Below, piece by piece: positions 25,843 through 36,640 of a stretch of DNA of 64,000 nucleotides. The stretch comes from Diphasiastrum complanatum (Eukaryota; Streptophyta; Lycopodiopsida; Lycopodiales; Lycopodiaceae), in contig CM055102.1 in assembly GCA_029204225.1 (NCBI GenBank), positions 9,867,456 through 9,931,455 of the forward strand, read 5' to 3'. The notes beneath the pieces were generated by a model that was not told the DNA's origin, did no database searches, and was given only the letters and a program-made list of their open reading frames with translations. Position numbers and translations under genes: made by a program. Numbering within the stretch: position 1 is the stretch's first letter; every line of letters starts with the position of its first letter.

Positions 25843-26112
25843 ATGGAGCAATCATCTCCTGAAATTCAACTCATCGAGCAATTCAATGGCAATGATGTTC
25901 ACATGTGGAAGTATCACATAAAGATATTGTTAGAGAAAGATTTATGGGATGTGGTCAATGGATCTTCAATTCTACCACAACATGATGCTAATCTTATTGC
26001 CAAATGGAAATCCAAAGATGACAGAGCTCTCGCATTGATATCCATGAATCTCAAGGATTCACAATATCACACATCAGTAGCAATGAAACATCTAAGCAAG
26101 CTTGAAAACTAG
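25843..26112 (+). pseudogene. Copia gag N-terminal fragment
   Basis: Begins at ATG 25843, 48 bp after the primer-binding site and just after a TTTTCTAG that could be a splice acceptor. The translation has EQFNGNDVHMWKYHIKILL, EKDLWDVVNG, IAKWKSKDDRALALISMNL and MKHLSKLEN, the standard start of copia gag (UBN2/DUF4219 type: LxGxNYxxWKxxMxxxLxxxxLWxxV, then WxxxDxxAxxxIxxxL). About 90 codons remain. A minus-strand copia LTR then begins at about 26105 and cuts it off, so the gag zinc knuckle and all of pol are lost. Confidence 0.8.
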
Positions 26113-26912
26113 AATCAGTTTTGATTAAGCCTAATGCATTTCTTTGGTTAGAGCTTTAACTTAATCAATTCCCTGGATTGATCACAGAAAAGGATCAACA
26201 AGAGTTACAGTCAAAACAGGATCGTACATATAGACTGATATAGTCATGGATATAGAACAAATAGAACTGCAAGAGTTTGATATAGCTCGAGAGTGAGTTT
26301 ACAGATTGGCGGTGGCTAGTCACTTTACTTGTGAGAGAGAATACCTCTCTTGCACCAACGCGCTGATCTGGGAAACAAACAACGCTCATGAAAAACATTT
26401 TTAAATTTAGTTCTGACAATAGAAGCGATTTCAGCAAAACTTTATTCTCTAATGCGTATGATCTGCAATATTGGAATGCATGCTACCAGTAGATACCTTT
26501 CCGCTGTTGTCTTACTCAACATTATCTGCTGTTTATAAGTTTAATTTTACAACAGATCGTCAGGAATGATCTGGGGCTTGGAAGAGAATTAGACCGTAGT
26601 CAGTAGCAGTAGCTATGCCTGCCAAGTTGGCTCTATCCACTTAGAATTTGCTTTGCACAAAAACACAAATCATGCTACATAGTAACACAGACAAAAAACA
26701 CTCTCCGCAGCAAGCTCACATAGCAACTGTATTTCTCAAAATGAAATTACACTATACATATAGTTGTTCACTCAGGAAACCCCCCCCGTTGCCGTTGGCG
26801 GGACGCGTGTCCCATCGACTTGCCTCGTGGCGAGGCCAACTGGTCCTTATCAACTGATAGGACCCACAGTACAGTAGCGCAGTGATTCTACTTTAATTCT
26901 AACTCTCTCCCT
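26105..26912 (-). repeat. 3' LTR of a minus-strand copia element
   Basis: On the minus strand the polypurine tract AAGGGAGAGAG (about 26905-26915) follows the pol ORF, and the LTR starts near 26912 with TTAGAATTAAAGTAG. The inner boundary is approximate. A TATA-like box (ACTTATAAACAG) precedes CAGATAATGTTGAGTAAG at about 26520-26545. The last 530 bp or so (26105-26638) recur at 31187-31712 in the same orientation. GGTCCTTATCAACTGATAGGACC, an imperfect palindrome at about 26850-26872, lies in U3. Confidence 0.65.
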
Positions 26913-26958
26913 TAAAGTAGAGTCTACTTTTTATACAGTCATATACATAGTTTTAAGG

Positions 26959-28835
26959 TTAATAAACTTTAAGTACAGAAAGCTTTGATCTAAACTTATC
27001 AAACTTTTCTCCAACAAGTGGCTTAGTGAAAATATCAGCTAGTTGTTCTTCTGTGCTACAATGAACAACATGAATTTCATGACTCAATAGCCTCTCACGT
27101 ATAAAGTGATACTGAATCTCAATGTGTTTAGTTCTTGCATGGAACACTGGATTCTTTGCTAGCCGAATGCCACTCTGACTGTCGCTATGTAATGTCATGG
27201 GATTTTTCTGTTTCATGCCAACTTCTTCCAAGATTTGTCTCAACCATATAGCTTCCTGTGCTGCACTACACATTGCCTTATACTCTGCTTCTGTGGTGGA
27301 AAGAGCAATTGTACTTTGCTTCTTACTAGACCAGGAAAAGCAACTACCACAAAACTAGAATACATACCCTGTGGTGGATAGTCACCTCCCCAATCCGCAT
27401 CCACATAGCCACACAACTCAGGTAAACCATCATGCTTCCTGTAAATCAAGCCATAATCTGAAGTGCCTTTCACATAACACAAAATGTGTTTAGCTGCCTT
27501 CCAATGCGTTTCCGTAGGTGTTGCCATAAACTGACTTACAATGCCAACAACATAGCATATATCTGGTCTAGTCGTGGTAAAGTAAATCAAGCTCCCTTCT
27601 AACTGCCTATAGAGTGTAGCATCAAATGACTGTGACTCATCAAGCTTAGAAAGCTTTTTACCTAGTTCAATAGGAGTATTCACTGGTTTGCAATCCTGCA
27701 ACCTAAACATGTGCAACAACTCTTTGACATACTTCACCTGTGTTAAACCCACTTCGCATCCTTTTTGCCACACCTCTACTCCAAGGCAATAATGCATCAG
27801 GCTGAGATCTGTCATCTTGAATTGTTCCATGAGGTCTTTCTTGATCATATCTATCATCTCTTGATTATTTTCCGTAATAATCAAGTCATCAACATAAAGA
27901 GCAATCAAAGCAACTATACCATCAAAGCATAAGACATATAGATTTGGATCATAATGTGTTCTCACCATCCCCTTTGAATGAAAGTAGGCATCAATCCTGC
28001 TATACCACGCATGTGGTGCCTGTTTAAGACAATAAAGTGCTTTCTTCAAGCGATATACTTTATTATCCTATCCCTTCATTAAATGGTGAAAGCACAGATA
28101 GTTGGAGGGGTGTCCTATGTGGGTTGATTATGTGATCGATTTAAAGCCTTCAGGTTGATCCATGAGCACCTCTTCTTCTAACTCACCATTTAGAAAAGCA
28201 GATTTCACATCCATTTGATGCAAAGGCCAACCAAAATGTGAAGCTAAAGCAAGAAGTAGACGTAGAGTATTCCACTTACATACCAGCGCAAAGGTCTCCT
28301 CATAGTCGATGCCTTTACTTTGTGCATACCCTTTGATCACAAATCTTGCCTTGTGCTTTGCTATACTTCCATCTGCATGGTACTTAGTCCTGTATACCCA
28401 TTTGCAACCAATGGGTTTTCTGCCAACTGGTGGTTCTACTAAGTCCCATGTGTTATGCTTAGCAATTGACTCCATCTCCTCTCCCATGGCCTTGACCCAA
28501 ATGTTATCATCCTTCGCTTCATCATAAGTCGAAGGTTCTTTGCTTTGAACAATGCTAGATAAGAGAGCATAATTTGCTTCATACCTTTCAGTTTGTGTCT
28601 TCTCTCTTGTTGATCTTCGTAGCTCTCCCTGGCTAGATGATCTTGGAAAGTCATCCATGTCGCGGCTCTCCAACAATCTCTCAAGCCACTTAGGGAGCTT
28701 CCTGTCAGGTGATCGACTTCCTATTGAAAATGTATCCCACAATACATCCTTCTCCTTGCATTTGTCTCCTGCTTCTTCAATCCTTCTTGCACCAAAAGGT
28801 TTGTCTCTACCTCTCCAACTTGTATCCTCTTGCAA
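26959..28835 (-). pseudogene. Copia pol: integrase C-terminus, reverse transcriptase, RNase H
   Basis: 28835-28128 covers the hinge and RT N-terminal half: IGCKWVYRTKYHADGSIAK, FVIKGYAQSKGIDYEETFA and HQMDVKSAFLNGELEEEVLM. 28049-27240 covers the rest of RT: KKALYCLKQAPHAWYSRID, the catalytic LYVDDLIITENN, MTDLSLMHYCLGVEVWQ, then VGIVSQFMATPTETHWKAAK and GYVDADWGGD. 27273-26959 is the RNase H end: AAQEAIWLRQILEEV, HARTKHIEIQYHFIRE and STEEQLADIFTKPL. One break lies at about 28050-28130, a stop plus garbled sequence between EGF and the KKALY block. A frameshift at about 27.3 kb hits RNase H. Gag, protease and the integrase core are missing. Without those breaks it is among the better preserved copia pols here. 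Confidence 0.9.
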
Positions 28836-29289
28836 ACACTACAAGGTCAGCATGATTCCTTACGCACGACCTGTCCGCGACCTCCATCTCCTTCTCTTCC
28901 AAGCTTTTTTAGCTATGGCTGACCTCAAGGTTCTAATTGCTTCACAACTGAAGCGCGGTTGTCCACGGCCACTTCGGACCTGATTCGCACTGCTAGGATG
29001 CCCTCCTCTGGGTTGTCACAGCTTGCAAAACGATTCAGAATAGAGAAAAATCTCTGATTTTATGCTCCCAAACCCTAGACCAGGGTTTTTCACACAAAAC
29101 TCTTCTCGGCTTCCAATTCACAGTGTTCTGACAGGCCTATCCTCTTGCTCTGCTGATGCTTCAATCCATTTGTCAGACGATGTCCGATTGAATGCACACT
29201 GACTGCAAACACCAAATAGCATGCTTCGAAATTTCAAAATTACGTTTGCTGAGGTTCTGATTCAGCCGACAACCCTTGTTTCTGAATCC
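28836..29289. other. Junction between two copia fragments, no gene recognised
   Basis: Between the minus-strand copia pol and the plus-strand copia fragment. Neither integrase nor LTR motifs are clear. The sequence at 29040-29110 (AAACCCTAGACCAGGG) might belong to a leader. Confidence 0.4.
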
Positions 29290-30748
29290 TCACACAGTCT
29301 CAAGATCACCAAGCACGTCACACGAGGTTTGGTGGGGCAACAAACCAAGTCTAACACATGTCTGCATTTTTGGATGCATCGCATATGCCCACATTCCAGA
29401 TCAGAAAAGAAAGAAGTTGGATGAAAAGGGGGATCAAAGATTCCTTGTAGGATATGATGTTCATTCATTACACTACATGATCTACATGCTTGACAACATA
29501 TTGATCAAGACTGTTAGAGACGTGAGATTTGATGAGTCAAAGACAATGGCTGACAGAGATTAGTCAGCTATGAAATTCTGACCAAAGGCTACTCTGACTT
29601 GCCAATATCAATGGAGGGAGCGAACCTTGAGCATCCGAAAGAAGATCTTCAAATTCCAGATAGATAGAGTGACTGTTCAGACAATGAGTAGCAAGACGTG
29701 CATCCTGTACCCAAGACAACACCTACTCACCATAGTTCAGCAGTCAGCAAAGGCAAGAAACTTGACAAAGACAAGCCATCGATCTGACTGCAGACTCTCC
29801 AAGAAGATCCACGAGAGAAAGAAAAGCACCTGTCATATTTGTGCCTCACAGCTCAGCCTCTGTATCAGAGGAGTTCTGTGGATTTTAGAGATCTTGACGA
29901 AGGGAAGTTGTATCTTCACCAGTCAAGGTACATCCAGAAATCATTGATGATTTTTAAGTGACAGACTACAAGGGAGCTAACACACCAATGGTGTCTGGAA
30001 CAATTTTGACGAAGCAAGACTGCCCACAAAATGCAAAAGAGCAGAAAGCCATGCAGAACATGCCCTACAGGAGGCTGATCAGATCACTCATGTACTTGGC
30101 AGATAACACACACCCTAACATTGGTTATGTAGTTTTTAGAATGAGCTAGTTCAATATCAATCCAGGCCCTATGCACTGGAAGATAGCCAAGAGAATCTTG
30201 CAATACCTTCAATATACAAAGGATTATGGGATGTGTTTCTCTCAACATGAAGGATTATTGATCAAGTCCTACAGCGACGCAAGCTGGGCATCCCTGAAAG
30301 ATGACTGCAAGAGCATCTCGAGAGGATGCACAATAGCATCTGATGCAGTTGTGATATAGGTCAATAGGAAGCAGACCATAACTGCGCAATCATCTTGTGA
30401 AGCAGAGTATATTGTAGCAGCCAAGATGGCGAACGAGCTTACATGGCTCAAATACTTCTTTGATGGCGGACTGGGAGAGAACTCCAATGAGTCACTGCTA
30501 TCGTTCATGGATAACACATATGCCATTCATCTGACGAAGGATCCAGTGTTTCATTCTAAGGCAAACCACATTGCTATCAAATATCATCTGATAAGAGATC
30601 TAGTTGAGAAAGACAGACTGAAGACCGAGTTTGTTCCAACAAAGTAGATGGTGGCTGATATCTTCATGAAGCGTCTTGACAAGGCAAATTTTGAGAAGCA
30701 GCATGTAAGCCTAGGAATAAAAAAAATACTAGCTTTGAGAGGGAGCTG
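29290..30748 (+). pseudogene. Copia pol fragment with internal deletion: integrase end, RT end, RNase H
   Basis: 29300-29563 gives HEVWWGNKPSLTHVCIFGC, AYAHIPDQKRKKLDEKG and RFLVGYD, the integrase C-terminal region. By about 29900 it has jumped to the RT end (LYLHQSRYIQKSLMIF), so most of RT, including the YVDD box, is deleted. 29958-30647 gives MPYRRLIRSLMYLADNTHP, MHWKIAKRILQYLQYTKDYG, SYSDASWASLKDDCKSISRG, SSCEAEYIVAAKMANELTWL and FHSKANHIAIKYHLIRDLV, then VADIFMKRL to the stop near 30748. Stops in phase at about 30148, 30357 and 30646 mark it as dead. It ends at a polypurine tract, GAGAGGGAG. Confidence 0.88.
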
Positions 30749-31186
30749 AAGAAAGTAAGAGTTTCTATCCTTCAAAGCCTTAGTATTTTTCTGTCTTTCC
30801 TTGCTGTTTTTCTTGATTGTTATATTTTGAACTATGTTTTGTAGAGTTTGTATTTTTGAGCTATTTCGTCACGTAGTTCACAATTTTTAGTCATGAGAAA
30901 AATACAGCACCAAGTCAAAAACACTTAGAAAATAATTCTGGCCAACTCTCTCGATACTGTCGTATTTTTTGAATTTTAAAAAGTACGACTGTGTCTTATA
31001 AATGTTTTCTGGCCTACCTTCGGGTTTATCGCCCTTCGGTAAAAATGCGACATTGTCTCCAAATGCCTTTCGAAAAATGTGAAGGTGCCCTTAAAATCGC
31101 AAAGGCGTCTCTTTCTAAAATGCGGAGGTCTGCAGGGTGAAGTCACAGTATAACAAGCAGAAAGCAACGAAAGACAACGACAGGAA
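30744..31186 (+). repeat. 3' LTR of the plus-strand copia fragment
   Basis: Starts with TGAAGAAAGTAAGAG directly after the polypurine tract GAGAGGGAGC and runs to about 31186, where a minus-oriented LTR fragment begins. Its second half has phrases such as CCTTCGGGTTTATCGCCC and AAATGCGACATTGTC that resemble the repeat-bearing LTR at 41.2-42.4 kb, so the two may be related families. The right edge is approximate. Confidence 0.55.
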
Positions 31187-31712
31187 ACTAGAATTAATTT
31201 TGATTATGCCTAATGTATTTCTTTTTATTAGAGCTTTAACTCAATCAGTTCCCTGGATTGATCACATAAAAAGATCAACAAGAGTTACAGTCAAAATAGG
31301 ATCACACATATAGACTGATACAATCACGGATATAGAACATACAAAACTGCAAGAGTTTGATATAACTCAAGAGTGAGTTTACAGATTGGCAGTAGCGAGT
31401 CACTTTATTTGTGAGAGAGAACACCTCTCTTGCGCTAGCACGTTGATCTTCGAAAGCGCTTAAAAAAAATATTGTAAACTCGGTTCTGACAATAGAAGCT
31501 ATTTCAGCAATACTTCGTTCTCTAATGCGTATGATCTGCAATATTAGAATGCATGCTAGAAGTAGATATCTTTTCACTGTTGTCTTACTCAATATTATCT
31601 GCTATTTATAGGTTTAATTTTACAACAGATCATTAAAAAAGATCTGGGGCTTGGAAGAGAATTAGACCGTAGTCAGTAGCAGTAGCTATGTCTGCCAAGT
31701 CGGCTCTATATG
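31187..31712 (-). repeat. Truncated copia LTR, same family as 26105-26638
   Basis: About 525 bp alignable by eye end to end with the last part of the LTR at 26105-26912, in the same orientation, including the TATA box (CCTATAAATAGCAG on minus, about 31600-31613). The U3 end is missing, and no primer-binding site adjoins its other end. It could be the damaged 5' LTR of the minus-strand copia at 26.1-28.8 kb with the plus-strand copia nested in between, or an independent solo fragment. Confidence 0.7.
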
Positions 31713-32129
31713 GCCTTCATCCCCTGGAATATCGATTCCCATCACAAATCAGTCTAGCGATGAAGACACTCCTCAAGTCAACAAAGTGAATGGTATACAT
31801 GTTTGTAACATTGATAAAGAATTTGTTACTATAAGTTAACCATGACTTCAAATATTATGCTAAAGTGATATGTACTTGATTTTTGTTTCTCATAGAAAAA
31901 CTATTTTCAAGATAAAATATGGTGCACATGTATCGTGTGATGGGCAAAAGATGCATGAAAGATGTATTGTTGAAAATCTTTTGTGGAAAATTAAACAAAA
32001 AGGTGAGATACAATCATTGAATTTGGAAGTCGTTGAGGCTTGTTAACTTTATATGATTTTTTTTTATTAAAATGCTCGTCACTCTATGTATGTTACTTAT
32101 TGAATTTGTTTAATATGTTTAGCCAATAA
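31713..32129. other. No recognised gene, upstream of the CACTA fragment
   Basis: Short coding-like pieces without motifs. May be part of the 5' region of the CACTA transposase gene. Confidence 0.35.
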
Positions 32130-33110
32130 ATCGAATGCCATTCCATGGAGTTTATCCATCAGCGTTTAGTTACAATCATTGTCAAGTTTTGATACACATG
32201 AGAGAACAAAAAATGAAACAAATTTAAGAGGAAATACAATTGGAGAAAAGAGTAATGCACTTAATTTTAATGATGATGATGATGAGGTACAACATGATGA
32301 AGCAATGCACAATATGTTTGAATCCTACTTTGAAACAAACGTGAATGATGCTACACATGCATCTTCTAATGAAGATGGAGATCATGAACAAGATTCTATT
32401 ACTCAAAGAGACAAACACCCCTTTGTATTCAGAAGCATCCATTGCGAGACTAGTTACGTTAATTCTTATTCTAAACCTTCAAGCAACATACAAATGGAAT
32501 GACCATAGTGTCACATCATTATTCGAGTACTTAACACATAACACAACTTTTTTATTTTATATCTTGTTTACAAGTTCATATTTTTTTCTTTTCTAACAAC
32601 ACACATGGTCATTTTTTTTTCACGTTAGCATAGAATACTTCCGAAAGAAAACATGATATTTAAAACACGAAAGGAAGCACGAAAGATGATGAACGTGCTT
32701 GGGATGGAATACTACAAAATACATGCATGTCCATAAGACCATGTTTTATATAGAGGTGAGCATTTAGAAAAGCTTCAATGTCCAACATGGAACACTTCAC
32801 ATTATCGAGATGACATACAAGGAAATAAAGTGCCACGAAAAGTGTTACGACATTTGCCATTTATCCCATGATTACAATGTTTATTTTGATGCAAATCTTT
32901 GGCATAACTAATGGATTGGCATGTTAAATCGTTCTACGAATGATGTGATGCGAGTGACTCACCTGCATGGAAACATATTGAAGACCAATGGCTCGAGTTC
33001 AAAAATGAAACTCGTAATTTGATATTTGGCCTTGCTATGGATGGTGTAAATACTTTTAGCATTCAAGAACACGATGACATTTGTTTTGGGACTTTGACCT
33101 AAAAAAGAGT
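32130..33110 (+). pseudogene. CACTA (En/Spm) TNP2 transposase, N-terminal half
   Basis: An acidic N-terminal part is open at 32179-32502 (NALNFNDDDDEVQHDEAMHN). After a gap, 32650-33095 gives ARKMMNVLGMEYYKIHACP, DHVLYRGEHLEKLQCPTWN, SHYRDDIQGNKVPRKVLRHL, WHVKSFYE, DSPAWKHIEDQWLEFKN and RNLIFGLAMDGVNTF. This is the ordered set seen in plant TNP2 proteins: LHACPNDCxLYR, CPxCxxSRY, P.K.LRYxP, then D.xAWKxxDxxxPEFxxxxRNxRLGLxxDGFNPF. Three or more stops interrupt it. It breaks off just where the 5461-6300 fragment would begin in the protein, but the strands differ and the two need not be one element. Confidence 0.8.
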
Positions 33111-33598
33111 AATCTTTTTTGGTGTTTTTTAACCCTCTTAGTTTTAGGCCAAAATCATGGATTTTTTTAATAAATCTCTATTTTTCTTTAAAAAAAAAGC
33201 CAAAAAATGCATATTTTGGATTAAAAAACAACAAGTTTTTTAATGCAAACTTCATAAAACCATCATAATTACAAATGAAATAATAATTCAAGAGAACGAA
33301 TGATTTTTGAAACTCAAAATTCCATTGAAATACGAAACGACTTAAATTATATTCGCACATTCTTTTTTTTAAAGTACATTTTTTATAGAATTTTTACTGA
33401 TGCCTCTCAATTCAGAACTTTACATATTCTCAACACTTTCATTTTCAGCTGATGAAGTGGAAGACATGTCTTTTTAATTAGAGTCAACTAGCATATCTTT
33501 CTCAGAATCCGCATCAAATGTTGACAAAAAAAACCTTGTAAATCAGCTTTTCTCTGTTGATGACGAGTGGAGGATGATGGTTTTTCCATTAATTCAAG
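33111..33598. other. No recognised gene
   Basis: AT-rich. Probably the 3' flank of the DUF7869-like copy 2 on minus and the break of the CACTA fragment. Confidence 0.5.
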
Positions 33599-35403
33599 TC
33601 ATTTTTTTAATATAAATATAGTTAACTTTCGTAGATGATTGGTCATTGTTAGCTCAAAATTAAATTCCAAAACATCTACATCTTGTAAATTCAAATTGTC
33701 AACTCTTGGTTGATTTTTTGGCAATCTCTTTCTCTTGCCCTTTGGATCTACTTGCAATATTTCGAGTTCATACCTTCCCAAAAAAGCATTCGTTGAAGTG
33801 GTGCACAACCAATGCACACGTAGTACTTTTGTCTTATTGCTATTTTGAATGAAACCAAGTACTTTTGCAATCCAAAATGGATGTCCTTCATTGTTTTCTG
33901 AAGCTAGAAGTGCAACAAGGCTTCCAATTTGGATTTCATTCAAATCACCGCACCAATTCATTTTTGCAGCTTTTATACTTTGCTTATTCTTTCTTGAGCC
34001 CACATAAATTTCACGTTCCTCACCTTGCACAAGTTGCAAGAAATCATTATTTCAAGGAAGATTTGAAGGTTCGACAATTGTAGTTGAAGTTCCCAACTTA
34101 TGAGGCCAATGAAATTCTTCAATTGTTGATGCATGTTCGAGATTGAGCAAACTAATTTCTTGTTTTTTAAAAAAGTCCATCCACCAATGCTGATCAAACC
34201 CATCAAAAATATGATAAGCTGCTTGAATACTTGATTCCAAAAAAATTAATGAGGCCAAAGGATCAATCTCACGATGTTCTCTTTGCGCCCTTTGTTCTTC
34301 TAGCATGGACTTCAAGGGATACAACACAGCAAGCTTGATTTGAGTCAATGGAATGTTAAGCAAAAATCGAACTCCTTCAAGAGGCAACCATGAAACTGAA
34401 TTTGAAAATAGTTTTCTCCATAATAATATAATGCCTGATTTGTTATATTTGATTTTAAATTGGTGTTGAAAGCTAATATAATTAATATTAGCTACGCATT
34501 GTTTTGTTTCATTGGACGCCTTAACATAATCACGAAAATCATATGTGTGTCTGATTAATGACACATTTGGCTTTGGCACATACGATTCCTCGGCAATGCT
34601 TTGAAGCACTGATAAAAAAAATACCTTCTTGCGTCTCAACCTCTTAGAAAAGCAACTAAACATTTGATCAATTTCCTACCAACAAAAATTTTATTTCTAT
34701 TTAACAAAAAAATTTCTCTACTAGCATAGACAAATATGCCTAAACAATTTGGTTTTTCTTTTCAGCGGTGTTGTCAAGTGGCAAATAAAGTATTTCTGTA
34801 AGATTTTCACGAAATTCGCAAATTATCTTATGTACAATGGTGATCGTCAAATTTGGATCGTTGAACGTTGGGATAATTAAAAAAGACCTTGGACTCCAAA
34901 GTGCCATTAAACACAAGTGCTCCAACGAGATGAACCTGAATAAAATCTGCCTCGTTTAGATTTTTGGACACTCTGACAAAATGAGACAACATTGTTTTCT
35001 TTTTATCCATGCCGTCAAAAACAAGGCCTAGATACTTTTGTGGACATTCCAAACATTTCTTTTGTGCTTGGCCAACTTTTGTCTTTCAACTGTTTGATGA
35101 TCTTTGTGCACTTGAAGGGCTTTTCCATAATGATATTAAAATAGATTGCAACTTAAATTTATTTCAAAACATAAAGTATAGTTAAAATAAAAGACAAATC
35201 TGATTAATATTCACCTTTCTCATCATTGGTTTTTGCAAGTTGTTTTGCAGACTTTAATAACTCGCAAGTGGAGCATATTGTCATTTGTGATTTTTTCGAA
35301 ATCTTTACCAGTTCAAAATCTCTTTTCCAAATTTTAAGAGAATATGGGTAACTCAAATAGGAAACAATTTTTGTTTTGACAAACTCTTTGTACATCAAAC
35401 TCA
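33599..35403 (-). pseudogene. DUF7869-like transposase, copy 2 (5'-truncated)
   Basis: Same family as copy 1 at 10.6-13.4 kb, closely similar residue by residue. On minus it begins with LMYKEFVKTKIVSYLSYPYS and CSTCELLKSAKQL, then FDGMDKKKTMLSHFVRVSKN, DFIQVHLVGALVFNGTLES and PNVQRSKFDDHH, and LPLDNTAEKKNQIV. A long open frame (34663-34052) follows, with MFSCFSKRLRRKKVFFLSVL, WLPLEGVRFLLNIPLTQIKL and WWMDFFKKQEISLLNLEHAS. The C-terminal frame (34039-33599) has GSLVALLASENNEGHPFWIA, LRVHWLC and RYELEILQVDPKGKRKRLPK. The intron seen in copy 1 is present, but its 3' part and acceptor are deleted (about 56 bp). The N-terminus is cut at 35403 by a copia LTR. Confidence 0.65.
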
Positions 35404-35660
35404 TGGAGGCTCTTCTCATTTGGACATGGAGTAAATACAATGCATAAAAAGCTCATCTTCTCAAAGAGGGAGTCTCTTAAATAGGCAAGAGAGCTCCTTA
35501 GGTGGCATCCTAGTGCCATTTCTACATTTCACAAATTACAAGTGGAATAATGCTCTTTACTAGAAGTCACCATCAAAAGGTGGCTCACAGATCCAAAACT
35601 ATGTGCCAAAAATACCAAATTTGGCCTAAAAGTAGCTAGGAAATGTTGACAATTTTCACA
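35404..35660 (-). repeat. 3' LTR of a minus-strand copia element
   Basis: Starts on minus at 35660 with TGTGAAAATTGTC after the polypurine tract TTGAAGAGGGAG and ends at about 35404 (...GCCTCCA). About 257 bp, with a possible TATA box (GCCTATTTAAGAG at about 35475-35487). Related to the LTR at 1152-1664, which is longer. It truncates the DUF7869-like copy 2. Confidence 0.65.
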
Positions 35661-36640
35661 CTCCCTCTTCAATTTTACTTGCTAGTTTTACAGCACTACT
35701 TTGATCAAACCTAATAATGATTTACATCTTAAGGATAGATCTCCTCTCAGTGATCCTAATATGTACAAAACAATAAACTTCATAATTGATATAGATAATA
35801 GTGTCCATATTGGATGTTTCACTATTTCTTACACCAATTTTACATTTCAAGATGAAACTAGTATCCTTATTGCCTTGGCCATTTGATTCTTCTTTGATGC
35901 TCTTGACTAGCTCCAAATTTCCAATTGGTGTTGATGAAGCTCATTAAGATCAACCTCTTGATCCTCCTCTTGAACATCAATACCATTGAACAAAACCTAT
36001 TTTCCAGAACCATAAATGACATCCATTTCATGAAGACAACCGTCCATTTGCATAACATCATCTACACAAGAAGATGTACCAAAACATGTGAGTAAAGCCA
36101 AGTTTGTACCTTCCACAACTTGCTTACCCTTCTCATCATATGTAAGCCTTGTTGGCTTTTCCCTTTGCCTTGAGGATCTTCTTGGAACTTGACTTGGACA
36201 GGCATTTCCACCATCATCATCCATAGATCCATCACCATCAAGAAAGTTAGGAGAAACAACATCAAAATTGTTAGTTTCATCAACATCAACTTTCTTTGGT
36301 ACATTGCCTTTGTCAAAGATGACATCTCTAGAAATGAGAACTTTTCTTGTTGAAGGAATTTAGACTTTGTAAGCCTTGCTTACTTCACTATAGCCAACAA
36401 ACACACCCTTCTTTGATGAAAGATCTTCTTTAGTTCTATCATCAAGAGTGATGTTGACAAAACAAGTACAACCAAATGCTTGACACTGACACTCGACCTC
36501 CTACCATAGAGGACCTCAAAGGGAGTCTTACCATTCAAAGAAGCACTTGTCCACCTGTTACAAAGATAGTTAGCACATGCTAAAGCTTCCCCCCAAAAAG
36601 ACTTAGAGAGATTTGCATGTAGTCTCATTGCCTTGAAATA
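35661..36640 (-). pseudogene. Copia integrase and hinge remnant with RT deleted
   Basis: 36628-36380 gives ANLSKSFWGEALACANYLCN and SLNGKTPFEVLYGRR, the integrase C-terminal region. The frame continues, with a shift, through CTCFVNI, EDLSSKKGVFVGYSEVSKAY, STRKVLISRDVIFDKGNVP and PRRSSRQREKPTRLTYDEKG to about 36000. It then falls directly into EELHQHQ-type sequence and the element's 3' end at 35.7 kb. All of RT and RNase H is absent. The tail matches the C-terminal part of the ORF at 62-1138, so both belong to one copia family and share the same missing pol, pointing to a non-autonomous lineage or independent deletions. Confidence 0.75.

Noticed and set aside
31302-31592. 96-codon minus frame, similar to the one at 26195-26437
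   Set aside because: Both lie inside copies of the same copia LTR and are not genes.
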